Positions 1 through 7,198 of a DNA stretch of 7,725 nucleotides are shown in pieces. Source of the DNA: an uncultured Prevotella sp. (GTDB taxonomy: Bacteria; Bacteroidota; Bacteroidia; Bacteroidales; Bacteroidaceae); assembly GCA_946998295.1 (NCBI GenBank), contig CAMPYS010000056.1:1-7725 (forward strand). Reading direction: 5' to 3'. Each line of letters starts with the position of its first letter. Position 1 is the stretch's first letter. A program made the translations under genes and the position numbers. The notes under the pieces are model-generated. The model did no database searches, had not been told where the DNA came from, and saw only the letters and a program-made list of their open reading frames with translations.

Positions 1-49
1 GACCTCCAGATTATGAGTCTGTTGCTCTAACCAACTGAGCTACAAGTCC
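1..49 (-). tRNA. tRNA with CAU anticodon (probably elongator Met), partial
   Basis: Read on the minus strand, this is the 5' part of a tRNA. It shows a 7-nt acceptor strand GGACTTG, T8-A9, a D arm GCTCAGTTGGTTAGAGC, and an anticodon arm with loop CTCATAA (anticodon CAU) closed by CAGA/TCTG, then the start of the variable loop AGGTC. The T arm and the 3' acceptor strand lie beyond base 1. Pair 27:43 appears to be an A-G mismatch. CAU can belong to elongator Met, initiator Met or lysidine-modified Ile2. The layout resembles elongator Met, but the missing 3' half prevents a firm choice. Confidence 0.93.
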
Positions 50-66
50 TATTTGTAAAACGTTTG

Positions 67-99
67 CAAAGGTAATATTTATTTTTTTTATTATCGAAA
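67..99 (-). promoter_or_regulatory. Likely promoter of the tRNA
   Basis: On the minus strand TACCTTTG (67-74) matches the Bacteroidota -7 consensus TAnnTTTG exactly. About 20 bp further upstream lies a weak -33 element, TTTCG (95-99). The implied start near base 60 would leave about 10 nt before the mature tRNA 5' end. The spacing suits a tRNA gene; the -33 match is poor. Confidence 0.6.
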
Positions 100-145
100 T
101 ATAACCAAATAAAATTATGATATTTAACACATTTTTTTATATTGA

Positions 146-178
146 TGCAAATTAAACTATCTAATAACTGTATCTTTG
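146..178 (+). promoter_or_regulatory. Likely promoter of ribF
   Basis: TATCTTTG at 171-178 matches the Bacteroidota -7 consensus TAnnTTTG. At the usual distance upstream there is only a weak TGC/TGCA (146-149); a proper TTG at 142-144 is too far away. A start near 185 gives a leader of about 70 nt before ribF. It is back to back with the tRNA promoter. Confidence 0.5.
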
Positions 179-219
179 CACTATAAATAATATTATCATT
201 CATCTATACCTATATATAT

Positions 220-249
220 TAAGATGTATATTAATAAGATGTATAAATA
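220..249 (+). repeat. Short tandem direct repeat in the ribF leader
   Basis: TAAGATGTATA occurs at 220-230 and again at 235-245, a 15-bp period just upstream of the ribF start codon. The region is low complexity, so this may be simple slippage. It carries no Shine-Dalgarno sequence, as is usual in this phylum. Confidence 0.5.
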
Positions 250-254
250 AAATA

Positions 255-1202
255 ATGAAGGTAATCTACTTTAAAGACAATTTAAAATTAAATTTACCTC
301 CTTCAATTGCTACAATAGGCTTTTTCGATGGAGTACATATTGGTCATAAGTATCTCATAAACCATTTAATAAAAGAAGCAGATAATTCTTGTTTAAAATC
401 AATGGTAATAACTTTTGATACACACCCTCGTCAAATATTAGATTCGGATTATAAACCTCAATTACTTTCTACATTTGAAGAAAAAATAACGAAATTACAA
501 CAATTCCATGTCGATTTTATAATTGTCCTTCATTTTGATAAAAAATTATCACTTTTATCTTCAAATGCTTTTATGCTTGATATTCTAAAACGTAAATTAA
601 ATATATCAAAACTTCTTGTTGGTTATGACAATCATTTTGGGCATGACAGTTCAAATACTTTTTCTGATTATGCTGCTTTTGGGAAAAACATAGGCATAGA
701 TGTAATCAAAAATGTTGTATTTTCATTTAATGGTGTAAATATTAGTTCCTCTGTTATACGTCGTCTACTATTATCTGGTAATGTAGCTAAAGCTATAGAA
801 TATCTTGATGAACCTTATTCTTTAACGGGTAAAGTTGTTTATGGGTGTCAAAATGGTAATAAAATAGGTTTCCCTACTGCCAATATAGATATTTCAAAAA
901 ACTCTAAACTTTTGCCAGCTTTAGGTGTTTATGCTGTATTGGTATATATTAATAATGAGAAAAAAGCTAAAAGCGGTATGCTAAACATTGGTTACCGTCC
1001 AACTTTTTCAGGTAAAACTTTATCTATAGAAGTTAATGTTTTTAATTATAATGGTAATTTGTATGGAAAAACTATTAAAGTAGATTTTATACATTATATA
1101 AGAAAAGAAAAGAAATTTAATTCGATTGATAGTTTAATATTCCAATTAAATAAAGATCGTAAAGAAATAGCAGCTTTACTTAATCAAGACACTAATATAT
1201 AA
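255..1202 (+). CDS. ribF: RibF: bifunctional riboflavin kinase / FAD synthetase
   Basis: This is a cytoplasmic bifunctional enzyme that phosphorylates riboflavin to FMN and then adenylylates FMN to FAD. The N-terminal FAD synthetase half (about residues 15-180) has the nucleotidyltransferase signature GFFDGVHIGHKYLI (22-35, with HIGH at 28-31), the GYDNHFGHD loop (123-131) and the ISSSVIRR motif (163-170). The C-terminal riboflavin kinase half (about 187-313) has FPTAN (206-210), which binds nucleotide and Mg, and the expected catalytic glutamate in IEVNVFNYNG (E259). Its 315 residues are a normal full length. The ATG sits in an A-rich stretch with no Shine-Dalgarno sequence, and the signature motif begins about 20 residues in, as expected for this start. 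It is probably the first gene of a two-gene operon with the CPBP protein 31 bp downstream. Confidence 0.97.
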   Translation: MKVIYFKDNLKLNLPPSIATIGFFDGVHIGHKYLINHLIKEADNSCLKSMVITFDTHPRQILDSDYKPQLLSTFEEKITKLQQFHVDFIIVLHFDKKLSLLSSNAFMLDILKRKLNISKLLVGYDNHFGHDSSNTFSDYAAFGKNIGIDVIKNVVFSFNGVNISSSVIRRLLLSGNVAKAIEYLDEPYSLTGKVVYGCQNGNKIGFPTANIDISKNSKLLPALGVYAVLVYINNEKKAKSGMLNIGYRPTFSGKTLSIEVNVFNYNGNLYGKTIKVDFIHYIRKEKKFNSIDSLIFQLNKDRKEIAALLNQDTNI

Positions 1203-1233
1203 AACTTTTGATATAAACTTATAAAAATATTAA

Positions 1234-2091
1234 ATGGCAAAAAAAAGTAATATTAATTTATCTCCTATAGGAAAAAGTGATAAGTTCAAAACTATTAGTT
1301 ATGTAATATTGTATATTTCCCTATACTTATTAATTCAAGCAATAGCACAATATACAATATTAGTTCTATATTCATTATTTAATAATTTATCTTTATCTTC
1401 TGTTGTTAATGGAATGAAAAATGGTAAATTTATAAATATTCTTGTCATTAGTAGTTTTTTTAGCACTTTGGTCTGCATTTTACTATTTATCAAAATGAAA
1501 TGGTTTACTTTATCTTTAACCTATTTAAAATCAAGGTATTGGACTTTACTATTAATAGTAGGAATTTTAGGAATAAGTATAATAATACCAATTCAATTCT
1601 TTTATGAGTCTCTTTCCATAGAGTTTTCTGATAAATATCAACATCTATTTAATGGTATCATTAATAACCCTATGGGATATATAATAATAGGCATTATAGC
1701 CCCAATTGGTGAAGAGGTAATTTTTCGTGGAACTATTTTACATAAATTATTAAGTGTATTTAATAGAGACAAAAATTGGATAGCAATTTTTATCTCTGCT
1801 ATTATATTTGGTTTAGTACATGGTAATTATGCACAAGGAATACATGCTTTTTTTATTGGTATATTATTAGGTTGGATGTTTTATCGCACAAATAGTATTA
1901 TTCCTGGTATTATATTACATTGGGTAAATAATACAGTTCCGTTCATTATTATTAAATTATATCCAAATAGTTATAATAATAAGTTACTAAACTTATTTCA
2001 AGGTAATGAAATAAGTTTGTATTCAACATTAATTATTTCTTTAATTATATTTATTGTCTCTCTCTATTACCTTAAAAGACATCTATATTAA
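1234..2091 (+). CDS. CPBP-family intramembrane metalloprotease (CAAX/Abi type)
   Basis: This is a 285-residue multi-pass inner-membrane protein of the CPBP family (Rce1-like, Pfam Abi/CPBP). By eye, hydrophobic segments lie at about 22-50, 68-88, 103-125, 147-158, 181-197, 203-217, 220-240 and 262-280. All three family motifs are present: EEVIFR with the glutamate pair E160-E161 and R165, FGLVH (192-196), and HWVNN with H229 and N233. The protein is therefore probably catalytically competent. Substrates of bacterial members are mostly unknown; some are linked to bacteriocin self-immunity or protein maturation, and nothing here indicates which. It starts 31 bp after ribF with no promoter between, so co-transcription is likely. 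A toxin-immunity role for the downstream cytolysin is only speculation, because a separate promoter and a 290-bp gap intervene. Confidence 0.93.
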   Translation: MAKKSNINLSPIGKSDKFKTISYVILYISLYLLIQAIAQYTILVLYSLFNNLSLSSVVNGMKNGKFINILVISSFFSTLVCILLFIKMKWFTLSLTYLKSRYWTLLLIVGILGISIIIPIQFFYESLSIEFSDKYQHLFNGIINNPMGYIIIGIIAPIGEEVIFRGTILHKLLSVFNRDKNWIAIFISAIIFGLVHGNYAQGIHAFFIGILLGWMFYRTNSIIPGIILHWVNNTVPFIIIKLYPNSYNNKLLNLFQGNEISLYSTLIISLIIFIVSLYYLKRHLY

Positions 2092-2111
2092 ATTTACATA
2101 ATGTAAATTTA
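2089..2111 (+). terminator. AT-rich perfect hairpin overlapping the CPBP stop codon
   Basis: The 11-nt arms 2089-2099 and 2101-2111 are perfect inverted repeats around a single central base (core AAATTTACAT / ATGTAAATTT). With a realistic loop this gives a stem of about 8-9 bp made almost wholly of A-T pairs. The position at the operon end suits a terminator, but the stem is weak and no T tract follows. Confidence 0.35.
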
Positions 2112-2223
2112 TATTACTTAGTAAAAAATGGTATCTCACTAATAATAAGTGAATAACTATTCATTTTATTTTCATTTAAATGCTTTTTTTGTATATTTTT
2201 TATATAATATATACATCATTCTG
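2112..2223. other. AT-rich intergenic stretch with small palindromes upstream of the cytolysin promoter
   Basis: No gene is visible here. TCACT/AGTGA (2136-2140, 2148-2152; 7-nt spacer) overlaps TGAATA/TATTCA (2150-2163; 2-nt spacer), giving two adjoining dyads about 60-90 bp upstream of the promoter at 2224. A further weak dyad TGTATAT/ATATACA (2190-2196, 2209-2215) flanks a T run. They could be regulator sites, but AT-rich DNA produces such dyads by chance. Confidence 0.3.
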
Positions 2224-2252
2224 TTGATTTAATAAAAATATTTGTAATTTTG
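2224..2252 (+). promoter_or_regulatory. Promoter of the cytolysin/protease unit
   Basis: TTG (2224-2226) is followed, 18 bp later, by TAATTTTG (2245-2252), which matches the Bacteroidota -33/-7 pattern TTG...TAnnTTTG. A start near 2259 would give a leader of about 120 nt. The leader contains a small hairpin, TTAGGA/TCCTAA (2325-2330, 2338-2343), about 40 nt before the start codon. I recognise no riboswitch in it. Confidence 0.65.
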
Positions 2253-2381
2253 GAGCGTTAAAATTAATCTAACTCTTAATTCTACCTTTCCTGATATTAA
2301 CAATCGAATATAAATATTTTTAATTTAGGAAATTATATCCTAATTGTATTTTATTTTATATAATTTTTAATTTCAATAATT

Positions 2382-4052
2382 ATGAAACGAAGTATAATTC
2401 CTATTGCAGTGCTCGCAGGAGCATTATTAGCTACAGGATGTTCCTCTGAATTTATAGGGGATAATAATGGTAAAGAACAAACTTCAAGTTCAAATATACT
2501 TCAAGCCGATCAGGTACAAAGTTACTTAAAAGGACTTAAAGTAGGAGATGGACTTATAAAGGGAGCTGGACCTGTTGGAGGAAACCCAATAGAAGTTGGC
2601 GATCCTGTAGAAGAACAAGGAGAACGTGATGTTCTAAATGGTATACCAGGATATTGGGTTAAGAAAACACACAAGTACACATTAAATAGTGCCTTTAATG
2701 AGACTATCTTGTTAGATCCTTCTTCTGATATTATTTATCCAGGCTGTGCTATCAAAGGTAATACAATTGGTGATGGTACATATGCGGCTATTTCAAATTG
2801 TGAATTAGGTGATATTACATTCTCTATAAATCTCAGCCCTGTAAATAATGAGGATAAATCATTAACAAAGAAGACCGTTCATAACATTCGTAAGAGTGAT
2901 TATCAAGATGCACTAAATGACTGGGCGAATATTAATTTCAAAGAAGGTTCACAAATTACTCTATCTTCTGTTGATAAAATTAACAATCAAGCAGAATTAA
3001 TTGCTAAACTTGGTGCAGCAGTAAAAAGCTCTATAGTAGATGTTTCAACAAGCTTTGGCTTTAACTTTAGCAAAAAGAAAAATCATATTTTAGCAAAAGT
3101 AATACAAAAAACATTTACTGTTACAACAGACTTTCCTAAGACAACACCTACTATATTCCAAAAAGTAGATAAAAATTATTTTGAAGATTGTCAGCCTGTT
3201 TATGTATCATCTATAAACTATGGTAGAATACTCTACTTATGTATTGATACAGATGATAAGGAGAAGGATGTTAAACAAGCTTTAGACTTTGCTATCAAAA
3301 AGATAAAGGGAACAGATTTTACTGTCGAAGGTAATGATGAAGTAAAATATCGTAAGATATTAAGTAGCTGCAATATGCATGTAACTATGTTAGGTGGAGG
3401 TCAGACTATGCAAAGTGAAATATTAAATGCAGATCTCGATGCTGTTAAACGTTTCCTTAATCAAAAATTACCAATAAACGAAATGCATCCTGTTAGCTTC
3501 AGTTTACGCTTTGCTGTAGACAACTCTGTCGCACGTGTACAACCATCTAACACATATACAGTTACACAAAAAGATTTTGTACAAGACTTTAAACATGTAC
3601 GTGTAATACTTAATGTAACAGGTATTGAAGCAGATGGTGGAAACAGCAATCCTGCATTAAACAAGTATGCTATATTAAAAGGTTCTCTCGGAATAAAAGA
3701 AGCTGGAAAAGAAGAAAAAGAACTTTGGAATGCAGAAAATCAGGCATATTTATATTATCATCAAGGAATACGTAAATTTGAATCTCCAGAAGATGTATAT
3801 CTTGAACTTCGCAGAGGTGAAAAAGAAACTGTTGAAACAATGCAGGAGACACGATATGTAGAGATAGTATCACACCTACGTAACAAAAAAAGAGGTTTTG
3901 GAGGTGAATACAAAAAGACTATAAAGCTTTCTTTAGCTCAACTCTTTAACTATATGGAGTCTCAAGAGCCAATTAAATTAAAACTTGGAACAGGTAATGA
4001 TAAATGGGTTAATGTATATATTAACGTAAAGAAGATTACTTGTATAGAATAA
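2382..4052 (+). CDS. Cholesterol-dependent-cytolysin-like lipoprotein (pore-forming toxin superfamily)
   Basis: This 556-residue protein begins with a lipoprotein signal peptide (hydrophobic 5-17, lipobox ATGC, lipidated C20) and a Gly/Pro-rich linker to about residue 90. From about 108 to 395 it follows CDC domains 1-3: a YPG motif (119-121), a first membrane-hairpin region (about 201-232) followed by KTFTVTTDFP (243-252), then VYVSSINYGRILYL (273-286), a second membrane-hairpin region (about 295-325) followed by a glycine hinge MLGGG (336-340), and FAVDNSVARV (377-386), which parallel YTVSADLP, VSNVAYGRTIYV, VVLGG and FLKDNSVAAV in perfringolysin. The last 160 residues differ. There is no ECTGLAWEWWR undecapeptide and no obvious Thr-Leu cholesterol pair; the only tryptophans are W449 and W542. 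Family members oligomerise into beta-barrel pores. The target here is unknown and probably not defined by cholesterol as in Gram-positive CDCs. The ATG choice is set by the signal peptide. The C10 protease gene follows 89 bp later. Confidence 0.85.
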   Translation: MKRSIIPIAVLAGALLATGCSSEFIGDNNGKEQTSSSNILQADQVQSYLKGLKVGDGLIKGAGPVGGNPIEVGDPVEEQGERDVLNGIPGYWVKKTHKYTLNSAFNETILLDPSSDIIYPGCAIKGNTIGDGTYAAISNCELGDITFSINLSPVNNEDKSLTKKTVHNIRKSDYQDALNDWANINFKEGSQITLSSVDKINNQAELIAKLGAAVKSSIVDVSTSFGFNFSKKKNHILAKVIQKTFTVTTDFPKTTPTIFQKVDKNYFEDCQPVYVSSINYGRILYLCIDTDDKEKDVKQALDFAIKKIKGTDFTVEGNDEVKYRKILSSCNMHVTMLGGGQTMQSEILNADLDAVKRFLNQKLPINEMHPVSFSLRFAVDNSVARVQPSNTYTVTQKDFVQDFKHVRVILNVTGIEADGGNSNPALNKYAILKGSLGIKEAGKEEKELWNAENQAYLYYHQGIRKFESPEDVYLELRRGEKETVETMQETRYVEIVSHLRNKKRGFGGEYKKTIKLSLAQLFNYMESQEPIKLKLGTGNDKWVNVYINVKKITCIE

Positions 4053-4069
4053 AATAATATATAAACTTC

Positions 4070-4108
4070 ATGTATCAAGCCCACAACTAAACAAGTGGGT
4101 TGATACAT
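4070..4108 (+). terminator. Bulged hairpin between the cytolysin and protease genes
   Basis: Arms 4070-4084 and 4095-4108 form a 14-bp stem (core TGTATCAA-CCCAC / GTGGGTTGATACA) with one bulged G in the 5' arm and a 10-nt loop. No T tract follows, and no TTG...TAnnTTTG promoter is visible between it and the protease start. It is therefore more likely a partial terminator or mRNA processing/stability element within one transcript than a clean operon end. Confidence 0.6.
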
Positions 4109-4141
4109 AACTAAAAATAACATAATTATATCAATAAATCT

Positions 4142-7027
4142 ATGAAAAAGAAAACTTTTTTATTATTTCTTTTCGCTATTATCGCTTTATCTATTTCGGC
4201 TTCGCCAATAGATAAAGCCCAAGCATTAGAAATCGCTAAAGCCTTTTTTGGTGTAAGAGGTTATAGCAGTATGAATCAACTATCTATGGCATATAGCCCT
4301 AAAGTAAATACCATTGGTACGATAACTAAAAAATCAAATCCAACTGTTAGTAGCTTATATTATGTCATAAATAGAGGTAACGACAATGGTTATATAGTAG
4401 TTGCAGGAGATGATCGTGTAACTAATATATTAGCATATTCAGAAACAGGAAAATTAACAGAGGAGGATATTGAAAACCATCCCTCTATCAAATGGATGTT
4501 TGATGAATATAAAAAGCAAATGGCATGGATCTTAGAAAATGTCCCAGACACACCTTTGCAAATAACAAGAGCAGGAAAGCCTCAAACACTTATTGAGCCA
4601 TTATTAGAATATGCAACAGATAGACAAACTAAATTACCACAAGCTATATCATGGGGACAAGCATGGCCTTTCAACCTATATGCTCCAAACTATAATTACA
4701 AAGGACGCACTTATCCAACTGTTTCAGGTTGTGTTGCAACAGCAATGTCTACAGTTATGCGTTGGCATAAATGGCCAAACAGACCAAAAGGATATACACA
4801 ATACTATTGGAAAAATAGATACCCATTAAACCAAAATTTTGATAAGAGTAAAGATTATGATTGGAATCAAATGCCTGCTGCTGTAACAAGTGGAGGTTAT
4901 GATAGAGAAACAGGACTAATGCTAAATGAAACACAAGCAGATAATATAGGAAGATTACTTCGTGATGTTGGTTATGCCATGAAGATGGACTATAATCCTG
5001 CCTTTACAGGTGGTAGTGGAGCTTATGTTTATAATGCGCCCGATGCTCTTGTAAAACATTTTGGATATAAGGATAAATTAAGATTCTTAGAGCGTGACCG
5101 TTTCCGCATAAATGATTGGATGCAAAACATAAGAAGCGAGATGGAAGATTATGGACCTGTTGTTTATGCAGGCTTTTCTCGTGGAGGTGGACACTGTTTT
5201 GTTTTAGACGGATTCGCAACAGAAGGCTATGTACACGTTGATTGGGGATGGAATAGGTCAGAAAATGGTTGGTATCTTTTAAACATACTAAAACCAGGCC
5301 AAGAAGGTATTGGTGGTGGAGGAGGAGGCTATTCCTCTAACCAGCAAATGCTTAGATATTTAGAGCCTGATAGACCAAACAACCCAGAACCTAAACCTAA
5401 ACCAAAGCCAGAGCCTCAACCAGAAGAGAAAAAACCTATTTTATATATTTATGGTAACAAAAAAGACTATAAAGCAAAGGTTGGAGATCGTATTACAGTA
5501 ACAGTATCTGTAGGCAATAAAGGCAATGATAGTTACGTTGGTAGTGTTGCACTTTCTATTTATAAAACAGAAAATGATAATCATTCTGTAATTCTTGATG
5601 ATATGACAACAATTATAGGAAGTGGCTACTATCGTACATTTAACTTTACAGTAAAAACAGATGAATTATCAGCTGGAAAATATTTCTTTGCTGTAAATTA
5701 CAAGAAGAATGGTGAGTATAAAGCTATTCAAGACTATGCGGCTACACTCACATTAGTTGAGAACAGCCCTAAGCCTAAACCAGAGCCAAGACCAGAACCT
5801 AAACCAGAGCCAAGACCTATAGTTAAAGATCTAAAAATGATAGTACCTTATAGAACATTTTCTTATGCTTATGAAAATGAGAATATAAAAATTCCTGTAA
5901 CTATAATTAATAAAGGAGACAACAACTATAAAGGAACTGTTAAATTATATGCGCTTCCAGAAAATGCACAAAGCTATTCAGAGAAAGTGTTAATATCAGA
6001 AGGAAATACTTCGGTAAATAAATGGGAATATGTCAATTATACATTCTATACAAATGATGCTTTCAAAGAACTTAAGAACACAACAGGTGATAAGTATGGT
6101 ACTAAATATTATTTATTAATAGCATTTACACAAAATGGTAAAGAGTATTTAGGACGCTTAGATTACCAAAATGAAGATAACCGTATAGGCGAGTTGAGAA
6201 TTAAGTCGGTAAGAAATAAGCCTAACCCTACTCCTTCAGTAAGAAAAGGTGATGTAGCTCTAAAATCAGCACGTTTCTATCAAGAAGGAAAATTAATAGG
6301 TAGCGACAACTCGCTTGTATTATCTCAGCTAAAAGAATTAACTATAAGATACTACTTAAAGTCTGAATATGGTTACTCTGGTAAAGTTAATTTCTATGTA
6401 ACTTCTATTAGTGGAAGTTCTATACCTACAACAACAGATCGTAAGCTCTTAGTAACTAAACAAGTAAAAATAAATGCAGGAGACGAAGGTTATGTAGATA
6501 TAACATTCCCTATAAGCAAATTAAGAGCTGGCTTCTCATTTGCAAACATACAATATGAAGTAACAGGAACACAGCAATATTATTATCGCAAAACTGACGA
6601 AGTTTCTTTCTATGTACGTACATGGAAATACTATGATTATGTTGAACCTGTTATAGATGATAACTTCCCTAAAGGTGATCCTTATCGTCTAACTAAGGGA
6701 CAGACATACGAGTTCGGTATCGCTCCACAAGCATATTACACTGTTCAATCAATTGGTATAGATATTAACGACAATAATCACACTGTAGATGGTATCACTA
6801 AAAATGAATATAATAATACATTTAAAGTATCACCAAAAGTTGTCAAAGAAGATGTTAATATCACTGTACCAAAAGATTGTAATGTTAGCATTTACTCGCT
6901 AAATGGTCAAAAAGTTATGTCACAAGAGATAAACTCAGGTATAAATAAAATTAATATAGAGAATTTATCTAATGGTATGTATATTGTTAAAACAATATAT
7001 GGTGTAACAAAGATTATAAAGGAGTAA
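4142..7027 (+). CDS. Secreted C10-family (streptopain/interpain-like) cysteine protease with T9SS sorting domain
   Basis: This is a 961-residue secreted cysteine protease. In order it has a Sec signal peptide (1 to about 20, ending SISA), a Spi-type inhibitory propeptide (about 22-145), and a C10 catalytic domain (about 165-408). The catalytic Cys is C197 in SGCVATA and the His is H351 in GGGHCFVLDGF. Downstream are DWGWNRSENGWYLL (367-380) and a glycine-rich loop (386-397), as in streptopain SpeB. Three beta-rich modules follow (about 433-540, 563-690, 700-827; CARDB-like by eye), separated by Pro-Lys-Glu linkers at 415-429 and 543-559 and a short KPNPTP. The end (about 905-961, with IYSLNGQKV and LSNGMYIVK) is a type A T9SS sorting domain, so it should be exported across the outer membrane and released or surface-attached. 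All catalytic features are intact. It is probably co-transcribed with the upstream cytolysin homologue, which makes that protein a candidate substrate; a general proteolytic or nutritional role is equally possible. Confidence 0.93.
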   Translation: MKKKTFLLFLFAIIALSISASPIDKAQALEIAKAFFGVRGYSSMNQLSMAYSPKVNTIGTITKKSNPTVSSLYYVINRGNDNGYIVVAGDDRVTNILAYSETGKLTEEDIENHPSIKWMFDEYKKQMAWILENVPDTPLQITRAGKPQTLIEPLLEYATDRQTKLPQAISWGQAWPFNLYAPNYNYKGRTYPTVSGCVATAMSTVMRWHKWPNRPKGYTQYYWKNRYPLNQNFDKSKDYDWNQMPAAVTSGGYDRETGLMLNETQADNIGRLLRDVGYAMKMDYNPAFTGGSGAYVYNAPDALVKHFGYKDKLRFLERDRFRINDWMQNIRSEMEDYGPVVYAGFSRGGGHCFVLDGFATEGYVHVDWGWNRSENGWYLLNILKPGQEGIGGGGGGYSSNQQMLRYLEPDRPNNPEPKPKPKPEPQPEEKKPILYIYGNKKDYKAKVGDRITVTVSVGNKGNDSYVGSVALSIYKTENDNHSVILDDMTTIIGSGYYRTFNFTVKTDELSAGKYFFAVNYKKNGEYKAIQDYAATLTLVENSPKPKPEPRPEPKPEPRPIVKDLKMIVPYRTFSYAYENENIKIPVTIINKGDNNYKGTVKLYALPENAQSYSEKVLISEGNTSVNKWEYVNYTFYTNDAFKELKNTTGDKYGTKYYLLIAFTQNGKEYLGRLDYQNEDNRIGELRIKSVRNKPNPTPSVRKGDVALKSARFYQEGKLIGSDNSLVLSQLKELTIRYYLKSEYGYSGKVNFYVTSISGSSIPTTTDRKLLVTKQVKINAGDEGYVDITFPISKLRAGFSFANIQYEVTGTQQYYYRKTDEVSFYVRTWKYYDYVEPVIDDNFPKGDPYRLTKGQTYEFGIAPQAYYTVQSIGIDINDNNHTVDGITKNEYNNTFKVSPKVVKEDVNITVPKDCNVSIYSLNGQKVMSQEINSGINKINIENLSNGMYIVKTIYGVTKIIKE
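5774..5817 (+). repeat. In-frame direct repeat encoding the Pro-rich linker
   Basis: CCTAAACCAGAGCCAAGACC occurs at 5774-5793 and 5798-5817, a 24-bp period that encodes an eight-residue unit of the PKPEPRPE type. Such exact repeats can expand or contract by slippage and so alter linker length without changing frame. A related, less regular Lys-Pro-Glu linker is encoded at about 5384-5428. Confidence 0.8.
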
Positions 7028-7040
7028 AATTTTAATAAAA

Positions 7041-7099
7041 TATAATTACAAATAATGGTGTATCCTCATTTTGAAGATACGCCATTATTTATAATTATG
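7041..7099 (+). terminator. Long hairpin terminator after the protease gene
   Basis: Arms 7050-7064 and 7076-7090 form a 15-bp stem (core AATGGTGTATC / GATACGCCATT) with one G-U pair and an 11-nt loop. Across one mismatch (7049/7091) the pairing continues for about 8 more A-T-rich pairs, out to 7041 and 7099. It lies 14 bp after the stop codon, as expected of the unit's 3' end, and is symmetrical enough to work in both directions. Confidence 0.75.
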
Positions 7100-7198
7100 C
7101 GGTATATTAGAGTAACAATTGATAAATCTTTAAGCATAAAATAACTATATCTTTTAAAGATAATTCTTACTATTATAAGGCTTTAATTGTAAAGAAAA

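Noticed and set aside
2253..2381. Riboswitch or regulatory RNA in the cytolysin leader
   Set aside because: The leader has only a small TTAGGA/TCCTAA hairpin and no recognisable conserved riboswitch core.
3461..3873. Two minus-strand open frames of 67 codons each inside the cytolysin gene
   Set aside because: They lie wholly within a strongly supported gene on the other strand, have no family resemblance and no promoter. They are shadow frames.
2382..4052. Assignment to the MACPF (BSAP-like) antimicrobial proteins of Bacteroides
   Set aside because: The landmarks (VSSINYGRILYL, FAVDNSVARV, YPG) follow CDC sequences rather than the MACPF signature, although the two families share a fold.
4611..5219. 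Plus-strand 72-codon and minus-strand 71-codon open frames inside the protease gene
   Set aside because: They overlap the conserved catalytic domain in other frames and show no independent signals.
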